Notes under the pieces: model-generated
What the model saw: the letters and a program-made list of their open reading frames with translations, nothing else
Told to the model about the DNA's origin: nothing
Databases searched by the model: none
In this document: positions 29,373-40,890 of the stretch, piece by piece
Position numbering within the stretch: the first letter of the stretch is position 1
How the letters are laid out: every line of letters begins with the position of its first letter
Source of the DNA: Pachyseris speciosa
Lineage: Eukaryota; Cnidaria; Anthozoa; Scleractinia; Pachyseridae
NCBI GenBank assembly: GCA_016490735.1
Contig: JAEMWC010000959.1
Location: 30,001-94,000 of the forward strand
DNA length: 64,000 bases
Direction: 5' to 3'
Made by a program: the position numbers and the translations under genes

Positions 29373-29743
29373 CCCATGTATACCCATGTGTATTTTTCTT
29401 CAATTAGGGTGTGTGGGTGGCGCGGATTGTGTTGTTTAGCTTGGGCACACACGTAGATGATGACGGTGCCCTCCATTACCCAACTCTGCGCGATATTTAT
29501 ATGAGGACGGTGCCCGCCACCCCCCGCTCTGTGCGTCATGTTTTCTTAACACACATGTAAAGTGAGGGTTCTGGTCGCACACCAAACAATATCCTCTTAT
29601 TTCCTTATTTTAAGTCTTAAACCGATATGTTTCTTAACGACGAGCGCGCGAGGAGTTAAGAAACATATCGGTTTAAGACTTTACATAAGGAATAAGAGTA
29701 TATTGTGCGGGTGTGCGCCAGAACCCTCACTTGACATTTGTGT
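29373..29743 (-). repeat. Right TIR of element A with terminal palindrome
   Basis: Contains the conserved segment upstream of the polymerase start, and at 29,549-29,743 the same palindrome as in B with loop GACGAGCGCGCGAGGAG (two bases shorter than in B). The G-rich minisatellite of B is absent; instead there is a diverged duplication of GACGGTGCCC. The left TIR of A is not in the window, so no target duplication can be checked. Confidence 0.75.
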
Positions 29744-31190
29744 CAAACGTTGAGGTCTGAAACCGAGGACACCCTCCTACAGTTTCGCCCTCAGAACACT
29801 CCGAGTCTCGTAGCCGGAAGAGCTTTTCTAAGAGGAAACGTTCATCGTGTCAAGGCACTGTCAACTTTAAACCGCGGTTAATTTCTAAAATAAAAAGTTC
29901 GCTTAAAATACGGTTCTTACTCTGACAACTCAAACATGATAAGTTTCCCGTGAGACTGACTGAGTGAAGTATGTGTGACACTGGTTGGCGCCCTGTCTGT
30001 TTTATGCTTGAATGCTTGAATTCCACAAAAGTGATTCAACAAATTGTTTCTGAAACTTTTGAGTAAATCGTAAGTTGATAAACAAACTCACAGACTCGCA
30101 AAATACTCGTCAACTTGTAACACGCACATCAAAACCCTTATAACGTGCTTTTCTTATTTTCACCGTTTAATCGCGCTTAACGCAAACTAACAATTTCTTG
30201 GGCCTTTTGAAGATAATTTGTCAGGAAGGCAAAATCACGCAAAAACCAGATTTGGGGGTTGGATGTGCATTCAGCATTGGAATCAGAATTACGTTTTAAG
30301 CCAGGATAAGGATTATTGTTAGGATTTTGCTATGGTTAGCATTCCTTGTAGGCTTTGAGGTGACTGTGTAGAATGGTCCCACAGGGTCCCACCCAATGCT
30401 TGGAGCTCAAGCAACCAAGTGACAACAGATGTAGCTGCTTTACATTTATCAGCCGTTCAATGTGGTATTATTTTCTCTGTAAAAAGCAAAAAGAAGAAAC
30501 TTGGAAAAGGTGGGTTTTTCTAATAGATTTTTTTCTACTAGAGGCTAAAGAGAAATCACACCGCATCCGCAGGACGAGAGCCGGGTAGCTTGGTATGACA
30601 CCTTTACAAAATTTGGGAGAAATTTTCAGTCGCTTTGTTCAGGGGACACCACGCCCCTTCCCTACCTCCCTTCCCTTCTCTTCCCCTCAGCCCCCCTCCT
30701 CCTCCCGTCCCCCTCCTCTGCCAACCGGGAAAATGTCGCCGGTCTTTAAAAATAACCTAACTAAATCAAGTGGTGGAAAGAAAACCTACTCTCCGGAAAA
30801 CACGCACACATGAAATGAATTAAAATGCGGGGTCCTGGATAGAGCTCAAAGATGGGCTAAATAATAGAATGACTCTTGTATTACCTTTCGGCGGGTACGG
30901 TCACAAAGATTTTAAATAATATGATAAACAAGCAGTAGTTCTTATATCATAACTAATCTGATCCATGGAATCGACGGCCGTCCTTTCCACCCTCGGTTAC
31001 ACTTGTAATCTACACGTGACACAAGCTTACGACACAATTGGAATAAAAATACCAAGTTCATGTAGATTTACTTTATTTTTACAAAATATTTAACATTTCA
31101 TGCAATAGAAAATTATTACAACTTCGGTTGCCTAACTTAGACGGTATTCTGCTCGATACTCTCCTAATCAGTTAAAATACAACGTCCTAA
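29744..31190. other. Spacer between element A and the NLR gene
   Basis: No gene recognised. Pyrimidine-rich tract at 30,655-30,725. The last 100 bases are the expected 3' untranslated region of the NLR. Confidence 0.5.
31072..31077 (-). terminator. Polyadenylation signal of the NLR gene
   Basis: TTTATT on the plus strand, AATAAA on the coding strand, about 120 bases downstream of the NLR stop codon. Confidence 0.5.
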
Positions 31191-31197
31191 GGGCAAA

Positions 31198-33950
31198 TTA
31201 CCAACAGACTTCACAATTTGCATCGCTAAGAGAATCATCGACCTGCGCAATTAGTTGCTCTCCTATATTGTTACCACAGAGGTTTAACGTAGTGAGGTTA
31301 CAATTTACATCTTTAAGTGCATCCCACAGGTATTCTGCACCTTGATCTCCTATATTGTTACCATAGAGGCTCAACGAAGTGAGCTTACAATTTACATCTT
31401 TTAGTGCATCACACAGGTATTCTGCACCTTTATCTCCTATATTGTTACCACCAAGGTACAAAACAGTAAGCTTACATTTAACATCTTTTAGCGCATCACA
31501 CAGGTATGCTGCACTTTCCTCTCCTATATTGTTACCAATGAGGTACAAGTCAGTAAGCTTACAATTTACATCTTTTAGTGCATCGCACAGGTGTGCTGCA
31601 CCTTGCTCTCCTATATTGTTATCATTGAGGTTCAACGCAGTGAGCTTGCAGTTTACATCTTTTAGTGCATCACACAGGTATTTTGCACCTTGCTCTCTTA
31701 TATTGCTACATTCGAGGCCTAAAAAGGTGAGCTTACAATTTACATCTTTTAGGGCATCGCACAGGTCTGCTACAATTTGCTCTCCCGTATTGATACGATT
31801 GAGTTCCATTTCAATGAGCTTACAATTTACATCTTTTAGCGCATCGCACAGGTATGCCGCACCTTCCTTTCCTATATTGTTACCACTGAGTGTCAAAGAA
31901 GTAAGATAACAATTTACATCTTTCAGTGCATCACGCAGGTATGCTGCGCCTTGCTCTCCTATATTATTATCACTGAGGCCCAAATAAGTTAGATTACAAT
32001 TTACATCTTTTAGTGCATCACGCAGGTATGCTGTACCTTGCTCTCCTATATTGTTACCATTGAGGTCCAAATAAGTTAGATTACAATTTACATCTTTTAG
32101 TACATCACGCAGGTATGCTGCACCTTGCTCTCCTATATTGTTACCAACGAGGTTCAAGTTAGTTAGCTCACAATTTACATCTTTAAGTTTATCACGAATC
32201 GCTCTACAACCCAATGAGCCAATATTGTTATGATGAAAATCCAAGCATTCTATCCCTTGAGTATTTCTAAGGAAATGCATTGCAGCACTGCAGTCAACTG
32301 GTGTGAGACTGCAAAATGTAAAATCTAATACATTAAAACCAATTTCGGAAGTTTTGCGCTGCACTGAATTTTGTTGCTCTACATCTAACTCATTCAAACA
32401 CATACATAACTTCATTGTTAAGTGTTTGTCTGAGTTATTAGCTGGCCAAATTGTCCACGAGTCAATTTCTTTCGTTGACATGGGAAGAAGGTCTGCGAAG
32501 ATATCAATGGTTGACAATTCTCGTTTTGCATAGGGCTCTAACAGTCCGGCCACAAACTGCATCACTACTTGCCATGCACCATCGTTAATGTGATGAGCAA
32601 CAAATCGTCGCAAGTCTTCTTTGTTCAAGGTGTCCGTCAAATGCTTAGCGGCAAAAAATTCCTGCACAGTCAGGTGGGTGAAACAGAACTGAGATTGTGG
32701 TGGTTCACTCAGTTTACGGGGTTTTACGTCTGGCAAACGGTGAAGCAGACCACAGTCTTCTAGCTCTCCAACTTCGCCTGATCCAAATATTAGTCTTCCT
32801 TCACTAATTCCATTGAAAGCCATTTCTCCCAGTCTCTTGAATACCAACTTGTTTTCAGGTTGAAGATCATCAAACGTTTTGTAAATGTATGTACCTAGGT
32901 CACTTGTAGAGCGACTATATTTGTCATCACGATTGTGCTTAAAGAAGAAAATCTTTACATTCATGCTGTAAATGTCAGTAATCTTGGTGGGGAGCTTTCG
33001 TGCAGCGTCAGTACAGATGTTTATAATTTGCAATAGGCAATGACAAATAATAAAACAGTTTACTGGAATATAACAAAGTGAGAAGATGTTTAAGTTTGAA
33101 CAAATATGTTGCCATATTCTTTCTTTTGCGTCGTCGTTGTGATCATCTTCAGTAAACTTCTCTACATACTCCTCAACTTGCTCAGATGTGAAACCAAGAA
33201 GTTCAATTGTTCTGTCAAAGTTCAGGCGTCGAACGCATTTAACAGCAGTTGGTCGAGTTGTTGTAATGACAGTAGCACCACGGAGAAGTTTTCCCGACGC
33301 TAATTTGCTGTAGAGAGTATGAAGAGGCATCTTCTCTTCAACAGTGTTCTTGAGAATGGAGTCATCTTTATCTATAGCTGATCTTGCGGTAAATTCGTCC
33401 ATACCATCAAAAATCAAAAGCACTTTAGTTGGATTCTCTTTAATGTACGTCCACATTTCGCCATCCAAACTCTCCACTGCCTCCGAGCGAGCCAACAGTT
33501 CGTGAAGATTGAGATGTGTTTCGTTGTTTAAATGCCTGAATTTCAGCAGGAAGGCAACATCAAATTGAGTTTGCATTTTGGCGTCACCAGATGCCCAAGT
33601 GCGAAGTAGCTTAGTGGACATCATTGTTTTACCAATTCCTGGACGACCAACAACGAGAACAGTCTTGTGCGGAGCATCAATAAGATCTTGTGGTCTCACA
33701 GAATTGGACTTATCTGTATTTGGTTGGGGGTATACTTTGAGTTGTTCCAACCTATCTGTAGGGAAGTCATAGTCCGCTCTGCCTTCGTGAATAACCATAT
33801 TGACATAAATTTGATCAATTTTCAGATCTTTCGGTTTTGGGCCTTCACCTGGATTTAGTCGGAAAGGTTGTTGAAGATCTGTAGGCTCCTCCGTGCCAGT
33901 TTTGATATTGTCCTTCATGCTCTGTATGGCTGCCTGCAGTCGGGATTTAT
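31198..33950 (-). CDS. NLR terminal exon: NACHT and leucine-rich repeats
   Basis: Begins after the acceptor TCTGGTAG at 33951; the open frame further upstream belongs to the intron. About 917 codons. NACHT: Walker A GRPGIGKT at exon residues 102-109, Walker B region VLLIFDGMDEF, then TVITTTRPTA and the LGFTSEQVEEYV segment. A helical winged-helix-like region follows. From about residue 570, 12 ribonuclease-inhibitor-type repeats of 29 residues run to the end. The stop lies at 31198. No frameshift or stop interrupts the exon. Confidence 0.9.
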
Positions 33951-36900
33951 CTACCAGAGAGAAAAAAAAATATTGATCTTGCGTCAGTCCAACTTTATGT
34001 AGATGAGCTTCAGGCAACCAAATTGCAAAGATTTATCCTCTTAGAACCTGGCTGTCACTTTCTATTTCAAAAACAATCTTAGATCCTTTTTTAAGTACCT
34101 TGGTGGACATACATACGAAAACCCTTCTCAGAAAAAAAACCCAACCTTACATGTATAAGATCACCAAACACTAAATATGGAATAGCTGTAGTCAGGAGAT
34201 GACATCGTTGTAAATAGTTAATGTTTGTCACTGACGTGTAATATATAGGCGTTTCGTCTAAATCTTAAGCCTTCATCAGTTATAAGGACGCTTGATGTTG
34301 TAACGCGTGATTTAAAATTAAATATAACTTTGCGCGAGCGCTATGCGCTTGACTACAAAGAACGTTTCTGCGCGAGAGTTTTAAGTTAAAAGGGTGATAA
34401 ACACTTTAAGACTTCTAGGAAGACTATGTGATCATCCCCAGCCTTGGTATCCAAGCTTGAAGGAAAAGCTGTTTGTGGTAATTTGGCTTATGTCCGACGA
34501 CTTTAACATTGTCAAAGTCCATCTGATGATGACGTACGTGGAAATGGCTCGCAACTTTAGAATTTCCAAAAACACTAGGTGACCTGCAATTTGTTGGTTA
34601 CAGTTAGTATTCCAGTGGGTACGCAGATTAAACCGCAAACATTTACACCCCGTTTAATGCTGTGTGTTTTTAAATCCTCTACAAAGGAACTTTTCTTTTT
34701 TCTTTTCTCTCCTTTCCACAGCAACATTTTCTCTGTGCAACCTACGTTTATTTATAACATACCTTTCTGTAACTGACCTTTTTCCTTAATTTCTTTTGTT
34801 GTTGTTGTGGAAACAGCATCCAGCTTTTCCCTCATGCTTTCTATCTCCGTTCTCATGTGCTCAAGTGTCTCGCTAATGTAATCTAAAGGTAAAGTTGTAT
34901 CAATACTTTAGTAAAATTAGACGATGAAGAGACCCATGAAGATTTTAAACCATGATTTATCACACACACAAAAAATGCCACAATAGATATCTTTATAGTC
35001 TACTTAAAGTGCACCTAAACCCTAAATATCTTTTTTCGCTAAAATAATTCTTTGCACCTTTTTCAATAACATTTTGCCTTTATTTCCAGTCTTGAACTCT
35101 TTGTATGGGATTCAAAACGTGCATAAGACGAAGCATCATATGGGTGCACGGCGGAGTGAGAAGGGCGTGGCTCAGTAACTGTTCGCTTTTCTAGTGAATA
35201 AACAAATACTTCAAGAACCTAGATGAAAATGCAGTCCATTCTCCATCTCTTCACACCGTTTTATGCGATTGTGGCGTACACAAAAAGGCCTTAAAATACT
35301 GATAAAGTATTCAATACGTTTCGTTCATGCATCACATGTTGTTAATAGGAAAACAATCAAACGTTTCAGTTCGACCCCTTCAGGACATTTTTAGCTCCTA
35401 CTAATGATCAAACAAAACATCTCACCTTAGTCGTCTGATCGAGACACGTTTAGGTTCAGAGAAGTTAGATGCACTATCAGAATTAAAACACTCTTGCAAC
35501 TGACCTTGGCCTTTGATTTCTTTTCCTGTTTCTTTAAAATGAGAATCCAACTTCTCTATGATGTCTTCCACAACTTGTTTCATCTGATCAAGTTTCTCAC
35601 TAAAGTTGTCTAAAGGTAAATATTCAGCTCAACGTAGGTAAACTGCCTGCACAAGTTCGGTTAACAGCCATTTGCCTGAACTAAATCAAGCACATTCTGT
35701 CATGGCCTACTGAAGGTTCGTGCATTTGCAGTGGTTGGAAGTCTCATGAGCCCCTAAGATGCTTGAATGGTTTCTGTTCGCGCTGAAACAACTTCAGTGT
35801 ACTTCTGTACTTCTGTGTATGGTGGTAATACTAACCCCTTTTAGGGATGTGACTAAAATGGCTAGTTTGACCACGCGATATTTAAAATTATGAAATGGAT
35901 ATAACACAGTACACTTAAGAATGAAATGAGCCAATCTCATACCTTAACTCGAGTCTTCGTCCCTTACTACCTATACTTCTAAAAACCAGCGGCGCTCGGA
36001 AGATCTGTTGGGCTGGAGATTTTGATTTCTTTAAAAACCAATACCGGAAGTAAAAATTCGAAATATCCCAAGTCAACCAAAAGCCCGATATGAACCGATT
36101 TTAAATCAGAACCTTTCCCTGTTTGCTGGTTTCTCAACCGCTGGTTAAGGGGAACGAAGAGCCTGAGTTAAGGAGATTGGAAATGCACACCCCGGAATAG
36201 GATAACAGTGATCTGCGTTACTAGTATTAGCAAAGGTCAAACGGACATTCCAATCTTGTTTTGAGACTCCCGGTACTTAAATGAAATTTTCTAGGTTTCT
36301 CTGGAAATCTCTTTGAAGAATAAGGATACTTCACAAATTAACGTGATAAAGTAAGCTGAAGCCACTCAAAAGGCACTAAGGCCACAAGGTATCGGGCATT
36401 ACCCCTAAAATCTACCAAAGCAAAGATTGAGCCCAAGCATTAGCAGCCATGGACAGCTGTTTCGGCCTTGTAAGGCATTAATTTGTGAAGTATCCTTGTC
36501 ACTCCAGCCACATCCCACAAGCTTTTAGTTTTCATTGCTTGTTTTATTGATATGTGGGTACTTGAGCCTGAGCATTAGCTATGCCATGCTTATGAAGCCT
36601 AACAAGGCCGAAACAGCTGTCCTTGTCACTCCAGCCACATCCCACTAGCTTTATGTTTTCTTTGAAGAATAGCCTTGGATTGGGCAACGTCATTAGCATG
36701 AATAAACATCGCAATTGAGAGCATTTCAAACTTAATTGTGCAGCAAACTCTATAAGAAATAGCGCACGAAAAAACGTAAATTCTGATCCGAATCCTGAAT
36801 CTTGATTATGCGTAAATTTCAAATCTCGATTCACATTGCAAAAATACTGGTCACGACTGGGGAAGATATACGTAGAATCCAACGTACAAAATGGTAAAAG

Positions 36901-39900
36901 ATACGGTCAGTTCTTTAAGGTCACCGTGACGGTAGGTATTTTCCTGATGGAAATTGAAAACTAGTTCCGAGTTTATAATCGATCTCTTCATCAGCAGATA
37001 TGAGCTTAGAAAATGATGTCTGATAAATTGGTCAGCGGACCGTCAGCCATTCAAGCCTTTAATTCCTGTCACAAACCTTCGTCCTTGGTTTCGTCTGTTG
37101 CTGCTCCAAAATGAGAGTTCAACTTGTCCCCACGCTTTCGGTTTCACTTCTCACCTGTTCAAGTTTCTCCTTGATGTGAACTAAAGATCAATAATTAATA
37201 AAATGTCAGCACAATAGATTCGTGGTAATGTCAATAAAAGATCAAAATTTAACAATTCCAATCAAATATTGGACGACGGAACTTTTCGTTTTTTGTTTCT
37301 TTTCTTTCTTTTGTTTTTGTTTGTTTGTTGTTGTTGTTTTTTTTTTTGTTTGCAGTTTCAACAAATCAACCACATTCTTCCTTCGACATCTTCAGGACTT
37401 TGTACCTTTCACGAGCATGATGAATCCGATGAGACGTTCAAAGATCTTCTGGCCAAAGTTTGCTTTTCTCGTGCATAATAGTTACTTCACAGACTAGATA
37501 GAAGGCCAGTGCTGGTTTTACCTCTTCCCCCACACTTGTGACAAACAAAACAGAGTTTAAAATGCATGTACGTTTGTACGTTTGTTTGTCACCACAATCA
37601 GCGTTGTAAAAGTGAATTGTCGGGTTCAGTGTTTTAACTTTACAGATCGAAATTATAGCGCGCACAGAGCTAGATCCGACAATTCTTGCCCACAAAAAGA
37701 CAAGGAAGGAACAACAACAACAACAGTTACTGCTTTGAATTCTGGTTCGCTGCGCTAATGGCGTCTGTAGTGACCACTCGGAGTATTATGTTGCTCTGGT
37801 TTTTATGTTACAACACTGAATTCAATCTGTACAGTAATTAAATGTTTCAGTGCAACTCCGAATCCATCCATCACAGATGAATGATCGAAAGATAATTTTC
37901 ATTTCACAAATAAAAACATCTTATCGAAATAGCCAATACAGGAACCTTTAAGCTATAAAAAAGTTAGATTTTCTATGAGAATTCTCTTGTATCTGTTTTT
38001 GATATTCACCTTGCGGGTTCCTGCAACTAACCTTGGCCTGTGATTTCCTTCCCCTTTGTTTGAAAATGCGAATCAAACTTCTCTTTCATGCTTTCAATTT
38101 CACTGTTCACCTGCACAAGCTTCTCACTGATGTCATCTACATCATCAAAGATTAACATTTGACAAAATGTCAGTAAAAATTCTTTGCACTTTAGTCTACA
38201 GCCGTGAGTGTTGACCGATTGAAATCAAATGTGAAAATAAATATGCTTCCATAGCCTACTTGAGCGACATCGTACATTTGTGTGTTTATCGGTATGATCT
38301 TGGAGGATCTTCTACCCACTTTTCAGCAACCGAAGTTAATTGAAAGTCACTAATTTCTTGCACCGCAGCTCACTAACTCTACAGCCATTGAAAGTACTGC
38401 TCTATTTTCCTCAAAGGAGCTTTTACAGTGGAATGTATTTGGTGCATTCCAAGGTAACACGAGATTTATACAATGTGCAGTAAATATGAAACCCCCAACT
38501 ATGAAACACAAAATGGTGAAAATATTAATTGGGTGCAAAAGCGAGCTTATGATAAAATTACAGTTAAAGAAAACTGCAGAAAGTTGCTTTGCGTTTTAGC
38601 GAAATGTGACCTTTAAAAATATTTTATTTTCCTTCTTTCAGGACAGTATGCGAGAAAGTATTTTCCAAGCACAAATGATGAAATTCATTATCAAAAGATC
38701 ACCGTTGCAACTACTGCCTAGGAATGGCAGTAAGTGGTTGTATCCTAAAGCATCCCAGATGAGTACGGGGTGGGGTGGGTAAGTGTGGGCTGGTGACCAC
38801 GGCAACTTGTGTGCGGAAAGCGCCTCGCATGGTCCCATCAGGATACTGTCACACTGACAGATCAGTTGCCAGAATACTTAACACGTCACACCCAATACTT
38901 ACCTGGGTCCAAAGGCGGCTCATGCTGTAGATTCGGGTTAGACCAAGAATCTGCAATGATACGCTAATGCGAAGCAACGCAATCCATAACGATCACCTCG
39001 ATTTAAATTTAAATAGTGACACAATCACGAGTGAGACCTGCAGAAAGGTAAGGGCCACCCCGCAGATCACTGACTGTCAAGCTGCAGACCGCTAACTGAA
39101 TTGATGCCACATCATGACATCATCATGTCAGACACAATTTACTTTGCCCTAACCCCAAATCGCCTTCTGAGTACATTATTTGCAGTTTGAAGTGTAAAGT
39201 CCGCAGTCGGGAAACTCGTCAAAGAATACTGTTGTAAGTATGCATGAATGCAATTTACAACGAAAAGTAGAAATAGCCAAAGGTGCTGCCAACCTGGCAT
39301 TAACAATTGTAGTATTGACCCTGAATGAGTATTACAGGAAAACCTGGCCCTCAAAACAGCCAATCATATCACTCACCTACAAATGCCGGAAATGTAATAA
39401 CGAGTATTTACCGAGAGGGGATGTGCCAACCAAAATGCTAAATCCGTGGAAGGGGTAGTTTCCCGAGCAAAGTTGCCTTTGTAATTAAGGCACATATGTT
39501 AACCTCAGACGCCTGTTTCTATATTCCCATAAAATAGAACAAAACCATAAAGTAATCTATCAAAATCGTCAGACGAAGCTGGTGAAAACCTTAATCAAAT
39601 TCATCAAGCATTCTCACGATGATTCTCTTATCGTCTAAAAAACTACTATAAATGAACACAAGTTATTACCTTTCATGTCTTCCAACTTGACCTTGATATT
39701 GTCATCATCCTCCTTCCATTCTTCTAAAAGCTGTAGCCTGTACTGTTTCTCACAATCAGGGTCCATGCACTCTGTCTTCAGGTTGTCAATCAAGGCTCCA
39801 TAACCTGCTCCTCCAAGTCTCACCAGCACCGCACGAATCTCGCTCCAGTAAGCATTGAAAGAAGCGTTATCAATGGACGCTTTGGAAGTATGGCCATACA

Positions 39901-40316
39901 GAGTGTTACGGTAATACTTTACTCGTGCAATATCATCTTCAGTGTTGGTGTCTGTTGCAGCGGGAAGACTGTCCCAACCAGAGGCTGGAGAAGCCAAGCC
40001 ACATATGTTCCTCAGAAGAACTGTTAGAAGTGTGATATCAAAGCTGGCTGATGTTGGAGGTGAATGAAGAGGATACAAAATTCCCCACTGGGTAGAATTG
40101 AGGACTTTCCGTGTTCCTGTATAGAGGGAGTTTAGTGTTCTTTGAACTGCAGGACTTGCTAATACTACATGAAGACTTGCTGGAGGATGAATTCTATCAA
40201 ACGTGTCCCTTAAAACTTGCGATCCCACATCCACCAACAGACGGCACAGTCGAGCGTAATTTGTTGTCTCCTTGGTAGAGACAAACGATGTTATCCCTGT
40301 AGCCATGACCTTCTGT
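31198..40316 (-). CDS. NLR immune receptor: HEPN(DZIP3-like)-coiled coil-NACHT-LRR
   Basis: Proposed exons on the minus strand: 40316-39670 (ATG 40306), 38950-38903, 38136-38032, 35609-35505, 34882-34778 and 33950-31198. All internal junctions have AG acceptors and GT donors, and all are phase 1. Every internal exon is a multiple of 3, so any can be skipped without changing frame. The product would be about 1,250 residues: an N-terminal HEPN domain, three coiled-coil segments, NACHT ATPase and 12 leucine-rich repeats. NLRs are cytoplasmic sensors that oligomerise on ligand binding. A further decayed coiled-coil exon lies at 37077-37180. An upstream 5' untranslated exon is implied by the acceptor at 40317. 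Confidence 0.8.
31215..32262 (-). repeat. 87-bp LRR-coding tandem repeats, 12 units
   Basis: Each unit encodes ALKDVNCNLTYLDLNGNNIG-type sequence with near-constant DNA (ACATCTTTTAGTGCATCAC on the plus strand), while the variable positions sit in the LxLxxN strand. DNA-level sameness between units points to recent duplication or gene conversion. Confidence 0.85.
34778..34882 (-). CDS. NLR exon: coiled-coil unit 3
   Basis: 105 bases, acceptor CTTTAG, donor AAAG|GTCAGT, phase 1. Encodes YISETLEHMRTEIESMREKL followed by VSTTTTKEI. Paralogue of the other units and the last before the NACHT exon. Confidence 0.75.
35505..35609 (-). CDS. NLR exon: coiled-coil unit 2
   Basis: 105 bases, acceptor CTTTAG, donor CAAG|GTCAGT, phase 1. 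Encodes NFSEKLDQMKQVVEDIIEKL and a polar tail. Clear paralogue of unit 1. Confidence 0.75.
35610..37076 (-). other. Intron of the NLR gene with an internal inverted repeat
   Basis: No exon recognised. Inverted copies of AAGGATACTTCACAAATTAA at 36322-36341 and 36478-36497 bound a possible 176-bp MITE. A segment TTGTCACTCCAGCCACATCC is duplicated at about 36,496 and 36,627. Confidence 0.45.
37077..37180 (-). pseudogene. NLR coiled-coil exon, frameshifted
   Basis: Same boundaries as the other units (acceptor CTTTAG, donor GAAG|GTTTGT) but 104 bases instead of 105. A one-base deletion near 37135 brings a TGA into frame. If spliced in, it would truncate the protein before NACHT; if skipped, the phase-1 neighbours stay in frame. 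Confidence 0.65.
38032..38136 (-). CDS. NLR exon: coiled-coil unit 1
   Basis: 105 bases, acceptor GATGTAG, donor CAAG|GTTAGT, phase 1. Encodes DISEKLVQVNSEIESMKEKF followed by a polar tail. Similar in sequence and length to the exons at 35505 and 34778. Confidence 0.75.
38903..38950 (-). CDS. NLR exon: short 16-residue linker
   Basis: 48 bases between TTGCAG and GTAAGT, phase 1 on both sides, encoding SWSNPNLQHEPPLDP. Proline-rich and probably a flexible linker between HEPN and coiled coil. Inferred from splice sites and phase only. Confidence 0.6.
39670..40316 (-). CDS. NLR exon: DZIP3-like HEPN domain
   Basis: Encodes about 212 residues from ATG 40306. The sequence resembles the HEPN-like domain of DZIP3 (DUF4559), common at the N-terminus of cnidarian NLRs; this is recalled family knowledge. 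The motif YYRNTLYGH (codons 39890-39910) puts R at residue 133 and H at 139, fitting the RNx4H signature of RNA-cleaving HEPN proteins. The acceptor is a T-rich tract ending in CTAG and the donor is AAAG|GTAATA. The C-terminal part is acidic and helical. Confidence 0.8.
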
Positions 40317-40379
40317 CTAGAAAAAAAATGTAAAAAAATACCAAGTTTATTATTTGCCCCAAGGCACAGCAATGATCAG

Positions 40380-40890
40380 CATTATATTTCTTGTTACGTT
40401 ATTAACACTCAACCAAACACACATGTCATAAGAATAAAGCTTTAAGGAAATGATCATCCAGCTGAACTATGTTATTGTTTAAACAAATTCTTCCAACCGG
40501 TGCCATAAGAACTATATAGTGAACAGTAAGGAGAAATGGCATGCTGATAGAAGGTCTAAAATGTAACATATAATAAAATGACTACAAAGAACATGTTTGG
40601 TGCAAATATGACATCTGTAGTCAGCATTGAAATACACCGTGGTGAAAAGTATTGTTTAACAAGGCTAACAAATTATTCACAAAATAACAAACAGTGCAGA
40701 GAGGCTCACAGTGATGACTAACAATTGCGCTTTCTGAAAACGGAGCAAATATACAATTTTAATTGTAAAATGAGCTATTACAACCAATAAGAATGAGATC
40801 CGGTTAGACAACCATTATCACTATTCCAAACTGAAATAACTATGATAACACTTTTTAGTGGTATTAAAAGTACAAAAAGTTAGATGCACA
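40380..40890. other. NLR 5' region; no gene recognised
   Basis: AT-rich sequence immediately upstream of the HEPN exon. It probably holds an untranslated first exon and the promoter, but neither can be placed. Confidence 0.4.

Larger units (their letters stand above)
26762..29743. mobile_element. Polinton-like element A, right remnant
   Basis: Continues the polymerase gene of A from the point of interruption to its start at 29,372, then the right TIR of A, ending near 29,743. The sequence at 26,768 (AATTTCGTCCTC) aligns with 23,872 of B exactly where the left remnant broke off. Confidence 0.85.

Noticed and set aside
33951..34017. 22 extra N-terminal codons of the NACHT exon
   Set aside because: The stretch is intron: it ends with a pyrimidine tract and TAG acceptor, and lacks an ATG start.
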